This document shows positions 6,693-13,310 of a DNA stretch of 13,640 bases, piece by piece. The position numbers and the translations under genes are program-made. The stretch is from JBFXAN01 sp050184225 (GTDB taxonomy: Bacteria > Chloroflexota > Dehalococcoidia > CAUJGQ01). Position 1 is the stretch's first letter. Every line of letters starts with the position of its first letter. Location: positions 1-13,640 of the forward strand of contig JBFXAN010000174.1 in assembly GCA_050184225.1 (NCBI GenBank). The letters run 5' to 3'. The notes under the pieces are model-generated. The model made no database searches. It saw only the letters and a list, made by a program, of their open reading frames with translations, and was not told the origin of the DNA.

Positions 6693-7493
6693 CTATGGTA
6701 CGGGAGTGGCGGCGGGAGGGATTGCTCCGGCGAGATACGGCCGGCGTAGCTCCCGCAGGAACTGGAGCGAGCGCGGCTCGCGCTCGAGCTGGCGGTGGAC
6801 GGCGAGGCGCAGCAGCGACTCCAGGTCGGACATCAGGGTCTCGCCGAGCCGGAGGCGGGCGACATCGGCGTAGCCGGACCGGAGCATCAGCCGCAGCACC
6901 TTGAGCAGCGTCACGCCGATCGGTGGCAGGCCGGAGCCGGCCGGGCGGCAGGTGGGGCAGACGGCGCCGCCGCCGGCCACGCTGAAGTAGTTCGTCACCG
7001 GCTGCAGCGCCTCGCCGCAGGTAACGCACTGATACAGCTGGGGACGGAAGCCCGCCTCCTGGAGCAGCCGCGCCTCGAAGTACCGCAGCGTCAGGTCGAC
7101 GTGCTCGCCCTCGCTGAGGTGGCCGAGCGTCTCCACCAGCAGACGGTAGATCGAGAATGACTCCTCACGCTCGACCGTGAAGCGGTCCACCAGCTCGGCG
7201 GCGTAGAGTCCGCCACCGAGACGGCGCAGGTCCTCACGCATCGGCAGGAAGGTGTGGAGCGCGTGTGCCTGGGTGATGATGTCGAGGTTGGTGCCGTGGG
7301 CGAGGAGCAGCGTGCTCTGCATCAGCGGCTCAATATGGCCGGCCTTGCGGCTGGTGGGCTTGCGCACGCCGCGGGCGACCGCATCAAACTTGCCACGGTC
7401 GGCGCTGAGCAGGGTGAGGACGGAGTCCGCCTCTCCCATGCGGCGCACGCGTAGGACGACTACTTCAGTGGTGTAGATGCGCTGTGGACGCAT
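6693..7493 (-). CDS. recO: DNA repair protein RecO
   Basis: RecO is the single-strand annealing and RecA-loading partner of RecR in the RecFOR pathway. The 266 residues fit the usual length. The N-terminal OB fold is visible (YTTEVVVLRVRRMGEADSVLTLLS, with ADRGKFDAVARGVRKPTSR after it), followed by the helical domain with LYAAELVDRF. A four-cysteine zinc site is present: C156-x2-C159 in CVTCGEAL and C179-x2-C182 in CPTC. Such a zinc site occurs in Deinococcus-type RecO and is absent in Escherichia coli RecO. The ATG start lies 12 bases after the recR stop, with no clear ribosome binding site, so translation is probably coupled to recR. fmdB follows after 25 bases. Confidence 0.93.
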   Translation of the reverse strand: MRPQRIYTTEVVVLRVRRMGEADSVLTLLSADRGKFDAVARGVRKPTSRKAGHIEPLMQSTLLLAHGTNLDIITQAHALHTFLPMREDLRRLGGGLYAAELVDRFTVEREESFSIYRLLVETLGHLSEGEHVDLTLRYFEARLLQEAGFRPQLYQCVTCGEALQPVTNYFSVAGGGAVCPTCRPAGSGLPPIGVTLLKVLRLMLRSGYADVARLRLGETLMSDLESLLRLAVHRQLEREPRSLQFLRELRRPYLAGAIPPAATPVP

Positions 7494-7505
7494 GGCGGGT
7501 CCAGT

Positions 7506-8120
7506 CTAACCGACAGGCTGCCGGTTCTCCAGCGCGCGGGTGAGCGTCACTTCGTCGGCGAACTCAAGGTCGGCGCCGACGGGCAGGCCGCGGGCGAGGC
7601 GGCTTACCTTGACGCCGAGCGGCGCGATCAGGCGTTCAAGATACATGGTCGTCACGTCGCCCTCGGCGTTCGGGTTGATCGCCATGATGACCTCCGTGAC
7701 CGAGCCGTCACCGAGGCGGGCGATCAACTCGCGGATCTTGAGGTCTTCGGCGTTGACGCCGTTGAGCGGCGAGAGGACGCCGTGAAGGACATGATAGCGA
7801 CCCGTGAAGACGCGGGTCCGTTCCAGAGCGAGGATATCGAGCGGTTCCTCGACGACGCAGATCTGGGAGGTGTCGCGGGTCGTGCTCGCACAGATCGAGC
7901 AGGGGTCAACATCGGTGATGTTCTGACAGGAGGTGCAGAAGGTGATGCGCTCCTTCACGTCGAGGATCGCCTCAGCCAGCGCGTGGGCTTCCTCGGAGGA
8001 CGCGCGGAGGACGAAATACGCCAGCCGCTGCGCGCTCTTCGGCCCGATGCCGGGCAGCTTGTGAAACTCGTCGATCAGCCGGGCGACCGGCGCGGCGGCG
8101 ACGGAGGAAGGCTCTGGCAC
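7506..8120 (-). CDS. recR: Recombination mediator protein RecR
   Basis: RecR forms a DNA-clamp ring and works with RecO and RecF to load RecA on single-stranded gaps. The 204-residue protein has every family element in order: the helix-hairpin-helix LPGIGPKSAQRLA (22-34), a zinc finger CTSC and CSIC (C62, C65, C74, C77), a TOPRIM domain starting at ICVVEEPLD (87-95), GRYHVLHGVLSPLNG (107-121), and a C-terminal Walker-B-like part (ARGLPVGADLEFADEVTL). The start is GTG at 8120, with GGAG six bases ahead. The gap to ybaB upstream is 90 bases and holds the heptamer repeat at 8139-8194. recO follows within 12 bases. The dnaX-ybaB-recR order is conserved across many bacteria. Confidence 0.96.
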   Translation of the reverse strand: MPEPSSVAAAPVARLIDEFHKLPGIGPKSAQRLAYFVLRASSEEAHALAEAILDVKERITFCTSCQNITDVDPCSICASTTRDTSQICVVEEPLDILALERTRVFTGRYHVLHGVLSPLNGVNAEDLKIRELIARLGDGSVTEVIMAINPNAEGDVTTMYLERLIAPLGVKVSRLARGLPVGADLEFADEVTLTRALENRQPVG

Positions 8121-8138
8121 AGGAGGCTCCGAATGAGC

Positions 8139-8194
8139 GATTAGCTGTTAGTGCGATCGGCTAATCGCTAACGGCTAACAGCTATATGCTAACA
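8139..8194. repeat. Seven-base tandem repeat with mirrored flank, able to fold into alternative hairpins
   Basis: Five consecutive heptamers of the form GCTAAYN run from 8160 to 8194 (GCTAATC, GCTAACG, GCTAACA, GCTATAT, GCTAACA). Before them lie a seven-base spacer (8153-8159) and two heptamers in the opposite orientation (GATTAGC, TGTTAGT; 8139-8152). This gives two competing stems: 8142-8151 with 8175-8184 (10 bp), or 8137-8145 with 8160-8168 (9 bp). It sits between the ybaB stop and the recR start, in the transcribed region. Confidence 0.75.
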
Positions 8195-8210
8195 TGCACA
8201 GACGTTTATG

Positions 8211-8570
8211 TCACATGCCGGGGAGCTTCAGACCGCCGGCGAGGGGTCCCATCATCTCATTCTGCTGGGTCTGGAGCTTCTCCAGTGCCTCGTTCATGGC
8301 GGCGACGATCAGGTCCTGCAGCATCTCGACGTCGTCGGGATCGACGGCCTCGGGGTCGATCGTGACGGACTCGACCTTCTGGTTTCCCTTGATCACGACC
8401 GTGACCATGCCGCCGCCGGCGGTCGCCTCGATGCTCTGATTGGCGAACTCCTCCTGTGCCTTGAGCAGTTGCTCCTGCATCTGCTGGGCCTGCTTGAGCA
8501 GCGCGTCCATGCCGCCCATGCCGCCTGCACCGCCACCACTGCCGCCCTGCCGTCGCATCTGCCGGTTCAT
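8211..8570 (-). CDS. ybaB: YbaB/EbfC-family nucleoid-associated DNA-binding protein
   Basis: YbaB/EbfC proteins are small dimeric, tweezer-shaped DNA-binding proteins that coat the nucleoid. The 119-residue protein has the family core: MDALLKQAQQMQEQLLKAQEE helix (starting about residue 21), then the beta segment IEATAGGGMVTVVIKGNQKVESVTIDPEAV, then the second helix DVEMLQDLIVAAMNEALEKLQ. The first 20 residues are a glycine-rich extension (RRQGGSGGGAGGMGG) and the C-terminus is also methionine/glycine-rich. It starts nine bases after the dnaX stop; the dnaX TAG overlaps its AGGAGGT ribosome site (8575-8581). recR follows after a 90-base gap that carries the heptamer repeat. Confidence 0.93.
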   Translation of the reverse strand: MNRQMRRQGGSGGGAGGMGGMDALLKQAQQMQEQLLKAQEEFANQSIEATAGGGMVTVVIKGNQKVESVTIDPEAVDPDDVEMLQDLIVAAMNEALEKLQTQQNEMMGPLAGGLKLPGM

Positions 8571-8574
8571 CCGG

Positions 8575-8582
8575 ACCTCCTA
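8575..8582 (-). promoter_or_regulatory. ybaB Shine-Dalgarno site overlapping the dnaX stop codon
   Basis: On the minus strand the dnaX stop TAG (8582-8580) shares two bases with AGGAGGT (8581-8575), the full ribosome site of ybaB, whose ATG begins four bases later. Ribosomes finishing dnaX would therefore be placed directly on the ybaB start. Confidence 0.75.
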
Positions 8583-10331
8583 CGAGCCGTTGAGGGGACG
8601 TGCCCCGAGCTTGAGCGCCTCGTCCAGGAGATGGCTGGGGCGCGATGGCTGCGCCTTCAGCCGGTCTTCAACGTCGCTCTGTTGAATACAGTGTACCGCG
8701 TAGGTGCGGCCGAGGACCTGGGCGACCGCTTCCGCAAGGGCGCGGAGATTATCGCTTCCGGGGGTGAACTTCGCCACCTGTACCGGATAGGGAAAGCCGA
8801 AGGTGACGGACTCGGCGTCGATCGCGACGATATCGCCGGGGTTGATGTGAGCGGCGGACCGCCTGATCGCCCGGAGCCGCTGGTAGATGTCCCGATAGCG
8901 TGAGCGGGCTTCGGAGAGGGAAGGCTGTCCTCCGGCATGCGTCGGTTCGAGCGTCTCTGGCTCTGCCTGGGCGACGTTGGGTTCGTCGTCGGGCATGGCG
9001 ACGGCGTCCTCGTGTGGTGGGGCGACCGGCGCCGAGGTGGGTGGCAGCACGGCTTCGACGTTCGTCGGGGCAACCGGTGGTGAGGGTGTGGTGTTCGATG
9101 ACGGGCGGGCAAGCTTCTCCAGGAGCACGGTCTTCTGGTCGGCGGACGCTGCCGGCTCGATTGCCGGGGGATTTGGGGCGGCCGGTGCGGGATCGGGGGA
9201 GCGGTGGGTCCGGCGGGCCTCGGCGAAGGCCGGCGCCTGGGGTTCCGCCGGTTCCGGGCGAAGGGCGACTTCGACCAGCGCCAGTTCGAGGGGAAGCGAC
9301 GCCTGCGGGTCGGCGCGGAAGTCGGCGCTGCCGAAGGCTTTGAGGGCGCGGGTGATGGCAGGGAGGTCGGCGTGGGCGGCGAGTTCTCTCGTTTGCACCT
9401 GGAGATTTGCATCGAGGCCGGCGTCCTCGACACCGGCGCGGAGCAGGAGTACGGACCGGAGGCGAGCGGCCACCTCCCGTGTGAACTGGCGCAGGTCAGC
9501 GCCATCGTCGCGGATAGCGGCGATCAGGCTGAGGCCGCCGGCAAGGTCGCCGTCGATCGCCATCCGTGCAAGCTCGAGGGCGCGGGCGTCGCCGGCAAGC
9601 CCGAGGCCGACGCGCGCTTGCTCGGCGGTGATCGTGCGGCCGTAGGCGGCGACGAGCTGTTCGAGGAGGCCGGTGCCGTCGCGGAAGCTGCCGGTCGCGG
9701 CGCGGGCGACGACGGCGAGCGCATCGTCATCGATAGTGACGCCCTCGGCGCCGGCGATCTGGCGGAGATGGGCGGCGAGGTCGTCAGGGCGGGCGCGGGT
9801 GAGGTCGAAGCGCTGACAACGGGAGACGATCGTCGCGGGAACGCGGTGGGCGTCGGTGGTGGCGAGGACGAAGATGACGTGTGGGGGCGGCTCCTCGAGT
9901 GTTTTGAGGAGGGCGTCGAACGCCTGCTGGGTGAGCTCGTGCACCTCGTCGATCAGGTAGACCTTGTAGCGGCCGCCGGCAGCGGCGTAGCCGACGCGGT
10001 CGCGCAGCTCGCGGATGTCGTCGATGCCGCGGTTGGAGGCGGCGTCCATCTCGACAAGGTCGAGGGCGCGACCCTCGCGGACGGCGACGCAGGACTCACA
10101 GCGATCGCACGGCTCGCCTTCGACGGGGTTGGCGCAGTTGACGGCCTTGGCGAGGACACGGGCAGAGGTGGTCTTACCGATGCCGCGGGGGCCGCAGAGC
10201 AGGTAGGCGTGGGCGATCCGACCGGAGGCGACGGCGTTGCGGAGGGTGCGGGTGACGTGATCCTGTCCGGTGATCTCGGCGAAGGTCTGCGGGCGCCACT
10301 TACGGTACCAAACGGTGCGGTCGTCATTCAC
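8580..10331 (-). CDS. dnaX: DNA polymerase III subunit tau (DnaX)
   Basis: DnaX is the ATPase of the replication clamp loader and tethers polymerase and helicase. From the chosen start the protein has 583 residues. The AAA+ part shows VWYRKWRPQTFAEITGQ (7-23), Walker A GPRGIGKT (47-54), a zinc site (C66, C75, C78, C81), Walker B LIDEVHELT (126-134), sensor 1 VLATTD (155-160) and the arginine finger SRCQRF (170-175). The later tau region contains a long proline/alanine-rich linker and a conserved C-terminal domain from about SEARSRYRDIYQRL. I chose GTG 10331 because the family begins just before WYRKWRP; an upstream ATG frame (10538) would add 69 unrelated residues and crosses a -10 box at 10429-10434. 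GGAGGT lies 13 bases ahead, rather far. I saw no A-rich slippery heptamer, so a frameshifted gamma form looks unlikely. Confidence 0.93.
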   Translation of the reverse strand: MNDDRTVWYRKWRPQTFAEITGQDHVTRTLRNAVASGRIAHAYLLCGPRGIGKTTSARVLAKAVNCANPVEGEPCDRCESCVAVREGRALDLVEMDAASNRGIDDIRELRDRVGYAAAGGRYKVYLIDEVHELTQQAFDALLKTLEEPPPHVIFVLATTDAHRVPATIVSRCQRFDLTRARPDDLAAHLRQIAGAEGVTIDDDALAVVARAATGSFRDGTGLLEQLVAAYGRTITAEQARVGLGLAGDARALELARMAIDGDLAGGLSLIAAIRDDGADLRQFTREVAARLRSVLLLRAGVEDAGLDANLQVQTRELAAHADLPAITRALKAFGSADFRADPQASLPLELALVEVALRPEPAEPQAPAFAEARRTHRSPDPAPAAPNPPAIEPAASADQKTVLLEKLARPSSNTTPSPPVAPTNVEAVLPPTSAPVAPPHEDAVAMPDDEPNVAQAEPETLEPTHAGGQPSLSEARSRYRDIYQRLRAIRRSAAHINPGDIVAIDAESVTFGFPYPVQVAKFTPGSDNLRALAEAVAQVLGRTYAVHCIQQSDVEDRLKAQPSRPSHLLDEALKLGARPLNGS

Positions 10332-10428
10332 GGGGCTTGCGGTGACCTCCGAGGCGGGTTGGGGATACAGCCTCGCCGGAGACGAAAATGGGCGGTCCGC
10401 CGGTACTCCACCGGCCCCACCCAGCGCC

Positions 10429-10457
10429 ATTATAGGTCCGGGGCGATGGAGTGACCA
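10429..10457 (-). promoter_or_regulatory. Probable promoter for the dnaX-ybaB-recR-recO-fmdB cluster
   Basis: On the minus strand TGGTCA (10457-10452, four of six matches to TTGACA) is followed after exactly 17 bases by a perfect TATAAT (10434-10429). Transcription would start near 10422, about 90 bases before the dnaX GTG. This fits the shorter dnaX start, because a start at 10538 or 10430 would lie upstream of the transcript or inside the promoter. Confidence 0.6.
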
Positions 10458-10660
10458 GGGGAGTGCCGGCGCCGCATCCCTCGGGTGACCGGCGTTTGAT
10501 CGAATCGAATTTTTTCTTGCGCTCACTTCCGCGTTCATTTTTGTCGATTGAGGCGGTTCCGCAGATTCGATTCCGGCGCTCCTGTTTGATCGTTTGCATT
10601 GATCGTTCGAGTGCAGACCGGATGTTGCTGTGCCGCCGAACTACTCGTGCCAATGCGGGA

Positions 10661-10690
10661 AGCATATCGAACGTGTGTTCTGAGTGGCAA
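10661..10690 (-). promoter_or_regulatory. Second promoter candidate upstream of dnaX
   Basis: TTGCCA (10690-10685, five of six) and TATGCT (10666-10661, four of six) are separated by 18 bases on the minus strand. Initiation would fall near 10653, giving a leader of about 320 bases before dnaX, or a separate small RNA across the ORF-free stretch. Confidence 0.45.
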
Positions 10691-10716
10691 TCGATGGATG
10701 TCACTCGGAGCGGCCA

Positions 10717-11079
10717 TCAACAGACATACGGTACAGACTCTGGGCGTGGGACGAGGATCGCTGCTTGGGACGGTTGACTGTGCGTCGCGAGCGCGAGGCG
10801 TGCCTCATCAGGTGTGCAGCCGATGAGCAACTTCACCTCGGCGTCACGCTTGGCGACATCGACGGTGACGATCGCCCCGGTCACCTGTCGCTGGGGCAGG
10901 CTGCCGCGCCAGACGTCTACACCCTCCCCATCGATGGCGGTGGTTTGCGCCAGGTAACCGTAGTCCAGGGGGTACACGACGTCGGGCATACGCGGATGCC
11001 TGCTCCCTTTCGGGCGGTCGATAACGACTTCGCTGGCGGCCACAAGGTCGTCGGCGAGTGACCAGAACCGTGTATCCAT
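10717..11079 (-). CDS. Short, divergent soluble inorganic pyrophosphatase homologue
   Basis: The 120-residue protein resembles the family I soluble pyrophosphatases, which hydrolyse diphosphate to phosphate. Matching elements are PKGSR (23-27), YPLDYGYL (36-43, compare YPANYGFI), TAIDGEGVDVW (47-57, matching the DGDPLDVLV active-site loop) and VDVAKRDAEVK (73-83). By this alignment D50, D55, D74 and D79 keep the metal-binding positions, while the middle aspartate of the loop is E52. It is much shorter than the usual 165-180 residues: the region between PKGSR and YPLDYG is compressed and the C-terminal helices are largely missing. Activity is therefore plausible but uncertain. The ATG at 11079 has AGGAGG eight bases ahead (11088-11093); a longer frame from 11124 is unnecessary. 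It follows the VOC gene by 41 bases. Confidence 0.78.
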   Translation of the reverse strand: MDTRFWSLADDLVAASEVVIDRPKGSRHPRMPDVVYPLDYGYLAQTTAIDGEGVDVWRGSLPQRQVTGAIVTVDVAKRDAEVKLLIGCTPDEARLALATHSQPSQAAILVPRPESVPYVC

Positions 11080-11120
11080 TCCTCGATCCTCCTCTACCGG
11101 CGAAGGACGTATGCCTGAAT

Positions 11121-11573
11121 TCATCGATTCGGCCGCGACCGTGCGTGAGCGCGCGATTGCGTGAGCGGCATATTGCCCAGGTCTTGGAAGAAGCGAAGGA
11201 GGTAGCCATCGGGGTCCTGCACGATGAACTGGCGGTTGCCGAGCAGGGCCGTGTTGCGGCGATACCGCTTGTCTTCCAGCGGGAGATAGATGGGCACACC
11301 GGATGCCTGGACCTTTGCGTATAGCGGTCCTACGGCGGACACCTCGATCTGCAGGTTGATGCCGCGGCCATATGGAAAATCAAGTTCGCCAGCGAGGAAC
11401 CGACGTCCTGTCGATTGCTCGATCATGATCTGGGCACCATCCAGGTCCAGATATGCGAACCGGTCCTCAGGGCGGGAGTAGAGCACGGCGAAGCCGAGGA
11501 TGTCGGTATAGAAGCGCAGGCTGCGCTCGAAGTCGGAGCAGATCAGTTCGGGGACGAGCCGCGCATGTCGCAC
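11121..11573 (-). CDS. VOC-family protein, bleomycin-resistance/glyoxalase type
   Basis: The 150-residue protein has the paired beta-alpha-beta-beta-beta units of the vicinal oxygen chelate superfamily. The first unit opens VPELICSDFERSLRFYTDILGF (7-28) and the second runs to QFIVQDPDGYLLRFFQDLG (115-133). The late GNRQF..DPDGYLLRF signature is typical of bleomycin-binding-type members, which sequester a drug, but many such proteins are enzymes with other substrates, so the role is open. The last 17 residues (LTQSRAHARSRPNR) are a basic tail. The start is GTG, 12 bases after the Uma2 stop, with no clear ribosome binding site, which suggests coupling to the Uma2 gene. The next gene, a short pyrophosphatase, follows 41 bases later. 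Confidence 0.85.
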   Translation of the reverse strand: MRHARLVPELICSDFERSLRFYTDILGFAVLYSRPEDRFAYLDLDGAQIMIEQSTGRRFLAGELDFPYGRGINLQIEVSAVGPLYAKVQASGVPIYLPLEDKRYRRNTALLGNRQFIVQDPDGYLLRFFQDLGNMPLTQSRAHARSRPNR

Positions 11574-11585
11574 GGACGCAGGGTA

Positions 11586-12317
11586 TCACGGCACGTTGCT
11601 GCCCGGCTCGATACCGAAGCGCTGTTGATATTGCGCGAGCCTGGCCTCCAGCTCCGCGACGGACTGCTCCGCTCGTTCGACGCGCTGCCGTTGGGATTGT
11701 TCGGCCTCGTCGGCGGTGGGGATGAGTACGCCGTCAGAGGTGGCCCAGCGCAGCCAGGTCGCCTCGATGTCTTCGACGATGCCGTGCCAGCGGACGAGAG
11801 TCAGGCCGGTCTGGCGGCTGGGGAGGCCGTCGTGGGTATCTGGTTCCAGGGGCAGATATTCGCTGCCGTGGAGGATGAAACCGGCCCGCTCGCCGCTGAA
11901 GGGGTCGTACCAGAAGTACTCGGGCACGCGGAGGCGGGTGGCGTAGATCTCCTTCTTCAGGGTTCGGTCGGTCCGTTGGGTGCTCTCCGATAGGATCTCG
12001 ATGACGAGGTCCGGGCCTTTGCCTTCCTGCCACGTGACCCAGCTCTTGCGCTCGCGCTTGGTTGTGCCGGTGACGACGAAGACATCCGGGCCACGGAAGT
12101 CCTCCGTCAGCACCTGGTCGGGACTGAAATAGACGAACATGTTGGCGCCGACGTAGACATCGGCGCGATCGGCGAAGTGGCGTTTTGCCGGCTGCGCGAG
12201 CAGCGATATCTGGACAGCCTGGCGTTCATTGTCCAACGGCATTCCATCCGAATCGGGCAGGTCGTCTTCGGTGGGCGCCCATGGCGGCGTCTCGGTTTCG
12301 GTTTGAATATTGGTCAT
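11586..12317 (-). CDS. Uma2-family endonuclease-like protein
   Basis: Uma2 proteins (DUF820) have a PD-(D/E)XK nuclease fold and are abundant in Cyanobacteria and Chloroflexota; their biological role is unclear. In this 243-residue protein the core motif is GPDLVIEILSESTQRTDRTL, followed by KKEIYATRLRVPEYFWYDP, with the family's acidic residues (D and E of PDLVIE) and the lysine after them. An earlier PDVFVV segment is also typical. The end, from about residue 205 (EAEQSQRQRVERAEQSVAELEARLAQYQQRF), is a heptad-like coiled coil. I start at ATG 12317, which has GAGAGG four bases ahead; a frame extending to 12446 adds residues unlike the family. It precedes the VOC and pyrophosphatase genes and is divergent from the hydrolase. 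Confidence 0.88.
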   Translation of the reverse strand: MTNIQTETETPPWAPTEDDLPDSDGMPLDNERQAVQISLLAQPAKRHFADRADVYVGANMFVYFSPDQVLTEDFRGPDVFVVTGTTKRERKSWVTWQEGKGPDLVIEILSESTQRTDRTLKKEIYATRLRVPEYFWYDPFSGERAGFILHGSEYLPLEPDTHDGLPSRQTGLTLVRWHGIVEDIEATWLRWATSDGVLIPTADEAEQSQRQRVERAEQSVAELEARLAQYQQRFGIEPGSNVP

Positions 12318-12369
12318 CGTGCCTCTCCCCGATCGCAGCCCCCACTCAGCCGGCCGGTCCCACAGATTG

Positions 12370-12378
12370 ACGATACCA
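12370..12378 (-). promoter_or_regulatory. Possible extended -10 element for the Uma2 gene
   Basis: TGGTATCGT on the minus strand fits an extended -10 (TGn plus TATCGT). No -35 hexamer is recognisable. It would start transcription near 12363, 46 bases before the ATG, in the 119-base divergent gap with the hydrolase (12318-12436). Confidence 0.25.
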
Positions 12379-12436
12379 TGCGAGGCGGGTGGGAGTGCGC
12401 TTGCTCCACAGGCACGGGGCCGAGACACTTGGGCGC

Positions 12437-13297
12437 ATGGAACCACAATCGCGATTCTTTATCTCACAGCGTCTCACGTTGCATTACGTCGTTTGGGGAG
12501 ATGAGCGGCGGCCACCGGTGCTGCTGATCCATGGCGGCCGCGACCACGCGCGCAATTGGGACCGGGTGGCCGAGCGGCTGCTCGATGCTTACTGCGTCTA
12601 CGCCGTCGATCTACGCGGGCATGGTGACAGCGCCTGGGCGATTGGGAGCCAATACAGCATGATCGAACACGTCGCCGACATCGCCGCGTTCTTCGACCAC
12701 ATCGATCGGGACCCGATGATGCTTGTTGGTCACTCGCTCGGCGGAGGCGTGGCGTTGCAGTTTACCGGTGTGATGCCCGAGCGGGTGCAGCGGGTTTGCG
12801 CGATCGAGGGTTTAGGGCCGGGGATTCGCTCGCCGCGGCCGGCGCATGTGCGGATGCGGGAGTGGATCCACTCGATGCGGGAACTCGAGCAGCGGACGCC
12901 GCGCCGCTATCCGACGATCGAGGCGGCGACCGAGCGGATGGAGCAGGCGAACCCGCACCTGACGGTGGAGATGGCGCGGCACTTGACAGAGCACGGCGCC
13001 CGCCGCCATGACGACGGCACCTATGGCTGGAAGTTCGACAACTACGAACGAGCACATTCGCCGTATGAGTTCAACATCGCGGACGCACGCGAGATCTGGA
13101 ATCAGATCCGCTGTCCGGTGCTCCTGATCCGCGGGGACGAGAGCCACGCCCGCGATCCGGAGGAGGATGGCACGGCGAGCGCCTTCCATGTCTATCGGTC
13201 AGTGCAGATTGACGCTGCGGGACACTGGGTCCATCACGACCAACTCGACGCATTCATGGCCGAGCTGCTTCCCTTCCTCAAGGCAGATGTGGGGTAG
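12437..13297 (+). CDS. Alpha/beta-fold hydrolase
   Basis: The 286-residue protein is a standard single-domain alpha/beta hydrolase. The oxyanion region is LLIHGGRDHARNW (29-41), a DLRGHGDS segment (58-65) follows, and the nucleophile elbow is VGHSLGG with S100. The acid is probably D234 in LLIRGDES and the catalytic histidine is H263 in AAGHWVHHDQ. A cap region lies between about 130 and 215 (WIHSMRELEQRTPRRYP onwards) and would set substrate specificity, which I cannot tell. The nearest gross pattern is the large hydrolase/esterase group containing proline iminopeptidase-like and C-C hydrolase enzymes. I start at ATG 12437 (MEPQSRFFIS); a GTG at 12389 in the same frame gives 16 more residues. 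Neither has a strong ribosome site. It is monocistronic, ending at the 13311 hairpin. Confidence 0.88.
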   Translation: MEPQSRFFISQRLTLHYVVWGDERRPPVLLIHGGRDHARNWDRVAERLLDAYCVYAVDLRGHGDSAWAIGSQYSMIEHVADIAAFFDHIDRDPMMLVGHSLGGGVALQFTGVMPERVQRVCAIEGLGPGIRSPRPAHVRMREWIHSMRELEQRTPRRYPTIEAATERMEQANPHLTVEMARHLTEHGARRHDDGTYGWKFDNYERAHSPYEFNIADAREIWNQIRCPVLLIRGDESHARDPEEDGTASAFHVYRSVQIDAAGHWVHHDQLDAFMAELLPFLKADVG

Positions 13298-13310
13298 CGG
13301 CAGGTAGGAA

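Larger units (their letters stand above)
10332..10716. other. Non-coding leader between the pyrophosphatase gene and dnaX
   Basis: This stretch of 385 bases has no convincing gene. It is more AT-rich than its surroundings at 10490-10620, including a T6 run at 10510-10515 and repeated GATCAAAC words. It holds two minus-strand promoter candidates (10661-10690 and 10429-10457) that would drive dnaX. A 6-bp hairpin (GCCGGT, loop GGAGT, ACCGGC) lies in the leader. I looked for the SRP RNA that often precedes dnaX and did not find its conserved core. Confidence 0.6.

Noticed and set aside
8160..8194. CRISPR-like array
   Set aside because: The repeat unit is only seven bases with no unique spacers; it is a simple tandem repeat.
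8657..9505. Frameshift product or gamma subunit of DnaX in another frame
   Set aside because: No A-rich slippery heptamer was seen in dnaX; the alternative frame is serine/proline/arginine-rich with no recognisable domain.
9204..10454. Long open frame on the plus strand (416 codons) antisense to dnaX
   Set aside because: It is glycine/valine/aspartate-rich low-complexity sequence without any motif and mirrors the GC-rich dnaX codons; dnaX motifs on the other strand are complete.
10430..10720. SRP (4.5S-like) RNA upstream of dnaX
   Set aside because: The position is right by analogy with Bacillus, but the conserved core around GGAAGGGAGCAGC is not present on either strand; a covariance search would settle it.
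11586..12317. Defence island or restriction system built around the Uma2 gene
   Set aside because: No methyltransferase, helicase, toxin or other defence gene is adjacent; the Uma2 family is common in Chloroflexota without such context.
12318..12446. Longer N-terminus for the Uma2 protein from 12446
   Set aside because: The extra residues do not resemble the family, while ATG 12317 has a good ribosome site.
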